This document shows, piece after piece, positions 62,551 to 64,000 of a stretch of DNA of 64,000 nt. Below the pieces are notes generated by a model that did not search any database, was not told where the DNA came from, and saw only the letters and a list, made by a program, of their open reading frames with translations. The DNA is taken from positions 6,076,001-6,140,000 of the forward strand of contig OU452224.1 of assembly GCA_911728455.2 (NCBI GenBank). The letters run 5' to 3'. Position numbers and translations under genes: made by a program. Positions within the stretch are counted from its first letter, which is position 1. Each line of letters starts with the position of its first letter. The stretch comes from Marthasterias glacialis. Lineage: Eukaryota; Echinodermata; Asteroidea; Forcipulatida; Asteriidae.

Positions 62551-62870
62551 AATGTATGCCTATCCCTATCAAAAATATACAAACACAGTCTTGAACCAAG
62601 ACTAGATGCCAACACTTAATGGCTATAGGTACACCATTCGAACAGTGACAAAACGTCTTGAACAGTGACAAAATGTATGCCTATCCCTATCAAAAACATA
62701 CAAACACAAAACACAGTCTTGAACTAAGACTAGATGCCAACACTTAATGGCTATTTACACCATGCGAACAGTGACAAAACAACTTGAACAGTGACAAAAT
62801 GTATGCCTATCCCTATCAAAAACATACAAACACAAAACACAGTCTTGAACCAAGACTAGATGCCAACACT
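62551..62870 (+). repeat. About 121-126-bp tandem repeat, 2.7 units
   Basis: AATGTATGCCTATCCCTATC starts at 62551, 62672 and 62798. Units include AGACTAGATGCCAACACTTA and GAACAGTGACAAAAC. The third unit runs into MITE K at 62871. Confidence 0.85.
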
Positions 62871-63244
62871 TAAAGGGTCTGTATACGTTTGGTAATGGCT
62901 CTGAAAATTTATGGCAATAATAACTTACTTGGTAAGAAGTACAGCAGCTTCGGATAGTATAAATGCAAAAGTACTGCAGTTATGGAAAAATATGTCACTT
63001 TTTATCCCCCAAAATTTGAATCTGAGAAGCGTTATGGCCGTAACGATTCTCAGAATGTGTATTCCAATGAGGGATACTTTTTCTGCGTGAACACAACCGC
63101 TCCAGATTGTTGGCGATATCTCAAAAAACGCTGCCACCTTTTGAAATGAAATTTACACAGGTTAGTTTTATGGTATATATCTACAATTATATAGCATTAA
63201 GGCAAATGTACGGTTCCAAAAACCAAAGGTATACTTTGCCTTTA
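62871..63244 (+). mobile_element. MITE (family K)
   Basis: Left end TAAAGGGTCTGTATACGTTTGG and right end the inverse of TAAAGGCAAAGTATACCTTTGG. Interior phrases such as GATATCTCAAAAAACGC are typical of a common echinoderm MITE type as I recall. No coding capacity. The frame at 62925-63137 (-) is not protein-like. Confidence 0.7.
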
Positions 63245-64000
63245 AAAGCTAAGTACACATTCAAACATTGACAAAACAACTTGAAAAAGAAGGCTCTGAC
63301 TGTAATAGGACAACCCCTTTAAAGGAGTTGAGATCTTTTTTTATTTCCTCTGGCAAGTAGGTCCAGTAGGCAGTGAGGATAAGACTGTCTTGCATTAAGA
63401 CGCTATGACCCACTTTTCCCCCGGAAGTAAACTCATACTGCTAATCCCTTCTGTCACACTAGATCTTAAATGTGTACAATTTGTAAACATTGCCAGAATG
63501 TCTAGCCCTTGGTTTTTTTTTGTTTCAGGCGTGTGATTTCATAGGATTTTTTTTCCAAAATCTCGTTGAGCTTTCAGATTTTCTTGAAAGAAGTAAAGCA
63601 GTCACCAAAGGGAGAAAGAAATAGGCCACATAGTGTCCAAACCTGTAGTTTTGTATTTCTGGTGATGTACGGAGTCTGTAAGCATACAGAATTGTTACAT
63701 CTTGGAGGTTTCGGATCTAGAATATCGGGGGATCTCAGGCTCTTTCTCCAGGAACTTTTACATTCGGCAAATCACCTCCCTGTTATTTATTAATTTATTA
63801 TTTGTTATTGTTAATTATATTGTTATTATTTTTTTTTACTATTAATATTATTATTATTATTATTTCTTTTCTGTTATTTTCTTCTTGTGGGGGGGGGGGG
63901 GTCTTTTTTTATATTATCAGTCATTGGATTGCCAAGTGAATGAATGATATTGTTATTATTTTGTTACTATTATTATAAGGTGTTCGGGCATTCGGCATAA
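63245..64000. other. Intronic end of window, AT-rich
   Basis: A 75-codon frame at 63566-63793 (+) does not match the expected TMEM135 continuation. From 63780 the sequence is TTATTATT-like microsatellite text with a G-run at 63889-63901. No exon was found. Confidence 0.4.

Larger units (their letters stand above)
36419..64000 (+). other. TMEM135 intron 6, open-ended (at least 27.5 kb)
   Basis: I searched by eye for the expected continuation (a charged loop then S-A-x-R-F, later a second cysteine-rich block and the Tim17-like region). No acceptor with a compatible phase and sequence was found. The intron therefore probably runs past the window. It contains the antisense lectin gene and about twenty repeat copies, listed separately. 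The alternative is that the gene is truncated here. Confidence 0.6.

Overview
The window reads as nuclear DNA of a marine invertebrate deuterostome, most likely a sea star or related echinoderm. This is inferred from spliced metazoan genes in long AT-rich introns, several tRNA-derived SINE families, and a dense crowd of short inverted-repeat (MITE-like) elements of types I associate with echinoderm genomes. There are no bacterial-style operons, CRISPR arrays, rRNA genes or convincing functional tRNA genes. I recognised no retrovirus, LTR element or Polinton. Most open frames in this sequence are chance or repeat-derived.

Two host genes can be supported. The first is the 5' half of a TMEM135 (transmembrane protein 135) orthologue on the + strand. 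Six coding exons (24401-24544, 27509-27633, 29406-29495, 31201-31234, 35099-35164, 36372-36418) join in consistent phase and encode 168 residues from a strong start codon. No later exon was found, so the gene probably continues past base 64000, leaving a last intron of at least 27 kb. The second is a two-exon secreted C-type lectin on the - strand (49690-49396 joined to 48128-47884, 179 residues). It would lie inside that last TMEM135 intron in antisense orientation.

Layout: 1-24.2 kb is upstream intergenic sequence with scattered MITEs, a tRNA-derived SINE, two hAT-type MITEs with perfect 8-bp target duplications, hairpin elements and a few nuclear-receptor-like motifs. 24.4-36.4 kb carries the TMEM135 exons. 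Its introns hold a foldback element, head-to-head tRNA-SINE copies, a 12-unit array of perfect kappaB-type decamers and a 108-bp satellite. 36.4-64 kb is the presumed long TMEM135 intron. It holds SINEs, MITEs nested in other MITEs, the lectin gene, a LINE remnant with a SINE inside it, several minisatellites, and a large 21-bp minisatellite that seems to have grown out of a dispersed repeat.

The two genes have no evident functional link. TMEM135 is a multi-pass organelle membrane protein, while the lectin is a secreted carbohydrate-recognition-type protein. Repeat family letters used below (A, B, C and so on) are my own labels for families seen as two or more copies or as inverted-repeat structures in this window.
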